Source: JBCBEX01 sp039027055
GTDB taxonomy: Bacteria; Bacteroidota; Rhodothermia; Rhodothermales; Rubricoccaceae
Direction: 5' to 3'
Assembly (NCBI GenBank): GCA_039027055.1
Contig: JBCCLD010000287.1
Location: forward strand, 1 to 6,131
Length of the DNA stretch: 6,131 nt
The notes below the pieces were generated by a model, which saw only the letters and a list, made by a program, of their open reading frames with translations, did no database searches and was not told where the DNA came from. The stretch's first letter is position 1, and the number at the start of each line of letters is the position of its first letter. The position numbers and the translations under genes were made by a program. Of this stretch, positions 4,634 through 6,131 are shown piece by piece.

Positions 4634-5818
4634 TTAGCGGCGGTAGAACTGCCGGCCGGCGAGTTGCCCGATGTGGCCGCTCAGTTCAAGGCCCAGAAGG
4701 TAGACCAGCGCGTTCGACACGTCCACCCCCGCACGTTCACAGAGCGTGTCGAGGTGCATCGGCTCGGGCGTGAGGGCGTCGTAGAGTTGCTGCTCGACCC
4801 GGTTGAGGCCCTCCGGCGGCGGCGTGGCCTCGGCAGGAGACGATGGCGCCGAGTCCCTTCCCTTGGACGCCGCGCCAAACAGGTCCTGCTGGCCCTCGAT
4901 CTCGGCGAGGAGGTCGTCAACGCTTGTCACGAGCTTGGCGTGACCGAGCTGGATGAGGGAGTTGCCACCGTCGCCGTTCCCGGAGAAAAGCGGCGCGGGG
5001 GCGGCGAAGACCTCGCGGTTCTGCTCCAACGCGGCATAGGCCGTCAGCAGCGCCCCGCCCTTCGCGCGCGCCTCGGCCACGAGGACGCCGAGTGAGAACC
5101 CGGCGATGATGCGGTTGCGGCGCGGGAAGTTGGGCGCGTCGGGCTTGGTGCCGAGCGGGAACTCGGAGACGACGGCCCCCTGGCCGCTCTCGATGATGCG
5201 GCGGACCGTGCCCGTGTGGCGCTGCGGGTAGATGCGGTCCACGCCCGAGCCGAGGATGGTGAGCGTCCGCCCACCGGCGTCGAGGGCCGCCCGGTGCGCG
5301 GCGATGTCGATGCCGTAGGCGAGGCCGCTCACGATGGTGTAGCCCCGCTCGGCGAGGCCCGCCGCGAAGTGCTCGGCCACGCGGAGGCCGTAGGCGCTCG
5401 CCTTACGCGTCCCGACGATGGCGACGGCGCGCGTGTCGGCCTCGGCGAGCGTGCCCCGCAGCCACAGGAACGGCGGCGGGTCATAGAGCTCGCGCAGCCG
5501 CGCCGGGTAGGCGTCGTCGGCGCACGTGACGAGGTCAGCCCCAAGCCGCTCGCCCTGCCGGAGTTGGTCGTCGATGGTGGCATAGTCGTCGAAACGGGCG
5601 ATGGCTTGCGCCGTCTTGAGGCCGATGCCCTCCACGTCGGCGAGCGCGCGCACGTCGGCGTGCATCACCGCGGCCGCGTCGCCGAAGCGGTCGAGCAACG
5701 CCCGCACCCGCGCAGGGCCGACGCCCGGCACGGCGGCGAGGGCGAGCAGCATCCGTGCGCTGCGCCGCTCGTCCGATTCGATGGGCGCGGTATCGAGGCG
5801 GGCGGTAGGATGAGGCAT
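4634..5818 (-). CDS. dprA: DNA-processing protein DprA
   Basis: The 394-residue protein binds single-stranded DNA entering by transformation and loads RecA onto it. An N-terminal helix-hairpin-helix/SAM-like region lies at about 25-75 (AAVPGVGPARVRALL, VEGIGLKTAQAI). The Rossmann-like DprA/Smf domain lies at about 100-300, with VAIVGTRKASAYG at 132-144, SGLAYGIDIAAHRAAL at 164-179, LGSGVDRIYP at 189-198, FPRRNRIIAG at 231-240 and GGALLTAYAALEQNREVFA at 254-272. A linker of about 30 residues leads to a C-terminal winged-helix domain at about 337-394, ending in GRQFYRR. Tyr in SGLAYGID replaces the Arg seen in Proteobacteria and Firmicutes, which is common in Bacteroidota. The start is taken at ATG 5818; an in-frame GTG at 5854 would add 12 residues encoded through an inverted repeat. 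purU follows closely. Confidence 0.95.
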   Translation of the reverse strand: MPHPTARLDTAPIESDERRSARMLLALAAVPGVGPARVRALLDRFGDAAAVMHADVRALADVEGIGLKTAQAIARFDDYATIDDQLRQGERLGADLVTCADDAYPARLRELYDPPPFLWLRGTLAEADTRAVAIVGTRKASAYGLRVAEHFAAGLAERGYTIVSGLAYGIDIAAHRAALDAGGRTLTILGSGVDRIYPQRHTGTVRRIIESGQGAVVSEFPLGTKPDAPNFPRRNRIIAGFSLGVLVAEARAKGGALLTAYAALEQNREVFAAPAPLFSGNGDGGNSLIQLGHAKLVTSVDDLLAEIEGQQDLFGAASKGRDSAPSSPAEATPPPEGLNRVEQQLYDALTPEPMHLDTLCERAGVDVSNALVYLLGLELSGHIGQLAGRQFYRR

Positions 5819-5824
5819 AGAGGG

Positions 5825-5864
5825 GCGCGGTGGGGGTTCGGCTCTCTCAGACACCCCACCGCGC
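5825..5864. promoter_or_regulatory. Perfect 11-bp inverted repeat in the dprA leader
   Basis: GCGCGGTGGGG at 5825-5835 is the exact complement of CCCCACCGCGC at 5854-5864, with an 18-base loop. Transcribed with dprA, the GC-rich hairpin would end about 6 nt before the ATG at 5818, inside the ribosome footprint. No T-run follows on either strand, so it is not a typical intrinsic terminator. If the GTG at 5854 were the start, the hairpin would instead lie in the first 10 codons. Confidence 0.6.
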
Positions 5865-6131
5865 GCGATGTAACCTTCGAGGGTCGCAGGCTAGCCGTCG
5901 ATCTCGACCCGGGTAGACGCCCACGTGTTCGAGGCTGTCGTCTCTACGAGCCACACGAGGAGACCTCCCCCAAAGCCCACGCTGGACCGGCAGGGAGCGA
6001 GCCCTCCCCGCCGGCCGAGATGGCAGGCCACCCGTCGTAGCGTGTGCGGAGGGCCGCAGCAGGCCGCGTCGAACGCCTGAGCCCTAGTGCACACTCAAGG
6101 CGTCGTCTGCGCGTTCGGCTTTGGACGTGAC
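5865..6131. other. Region upstream of dprA without a convincing gene; several inverted repeats
   Basis: No reading frame here resembles a known protein. It should contain the dprA-purU promoter, but I cannot place one. The strongest structure is a hairpin with CCGGCAGGGAG (5987-5997) and CTCCCCGCCGG (6004-6014): 10 of 11 pairs, loop CGAGCC. It is enclosed by CACGCT (5978-5983) and AGCGTG (6039-6044). A second possible stem pairs 5913-5919 with 5939-5947 with a 2-nt bulge. Short palindromes occur at 5889-5896 (GGCTAGCC), 5907-5914 (ACCCGGGT) and 5922-5927 (CACGTG). On the minus strand a frame open at the right edge ends in TAG at 6086-6084 and could be the tail of another gene. Confidence 0.4.

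Noticed and set aside
3541..4773. 410-codon plus-strand open frame over purU and the end of dprA
   Set aside because: It is antisense to PurU and DprA, which carry complete motifs, and its peptide looks like a mirror of GC-rich codons.
5987..6014. Strong hairpin as an intrinsic terminator
   Set aside because: No run of T follows on either strand, so it lacks the second half of a Rho-independent terminator.
5891..6094. 67-codon minus-strand frame upstream of dprA
   Set aside because: GTG start directly after a stop, four Cys in a short Gly/Arg-rich peptide, no recognisable motif, and it overlaps the inverted repeats.
6084..6131. Possible C-terminal tail of a minus-strand gene (15 codons, ending SVH then TAG)
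   Set aside because: Composition is protein-like, but 15 codons cannot be assigned; the plus strand has an equally open frame from GTG 6087. Not listed as a gene.

Overview
The window looks chromosomal. It comes from a GC-rich bacterium (most coding third positions are G or C), probably of the Bacteroidota/Rhodothermota group, for example a Rhodothermales-like marine lineage. This rests on the Bacteroidota-style DprA (SGLAYGID rather than SGLARGID), the short single-TM TonB with a YPEMARR...RGIGGG...FSPG C-terminal domain, and a 2-oxoacid:ferredoxin oxidoreductase alpha subunit. None of the starts has a convincing Shine-Dalgarno sequence, which is also common in that group. The taxon is an inference, not a match.

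Layout, left to right: (1) 1-160, minus: N-terminal 53 codons of a 2-oxoglutarate/2-oxoacid:ferredoxin oxidoreductase alpha subunit, running off the left edge. (2) 304-1419, minus: RluD-type 23S rRNA pseudouridine synthase. (3) 1517-2692, minus: class V PLP-dependent aminotransferase. (4) 2832-3515, plus: TonB-like energy transducer, divergent from the aminotransferase. (5) 3515-3691: a 177-bp MITE-like element with terminal inverted repeats and a TA duplication, inserted in the stop codon of the TonB gene. (6) 3724-4611, minus: PurU, formyltetrahydrofolate deformylase. (7) 4634-5818, minus: DprA, 22 bp upstream of purU and probably co-transcribed with it. (8) About 5865-6131: no convincing gene, but several inverted repeats.

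The genes are mostly housekeeping (rRNA modification, one-carbon metabolism, DNA uptake/recombination, iron or nutrient uptake, central carbon metabolism) and do not form one pathway.

The unusual material lies between the genes. A degenerate 7-bp-periodic repeat (core GGTCGnn or nnnTCGC) occurs in at least four short arrays, each touching a gene end: just before the rluD start, over the aminotransferase stop, over the aminotransferase start and leader, and over the purU stop. The MITE-like element replaced a TAA stop by TAG without changing the TonB protein. A perfect 11-bp inverted repeat sits 6 nt from the likely dprA start codon. I see no CRISPR array, phage gene, toxin-antitoxin pair, tRNA or rRNA.
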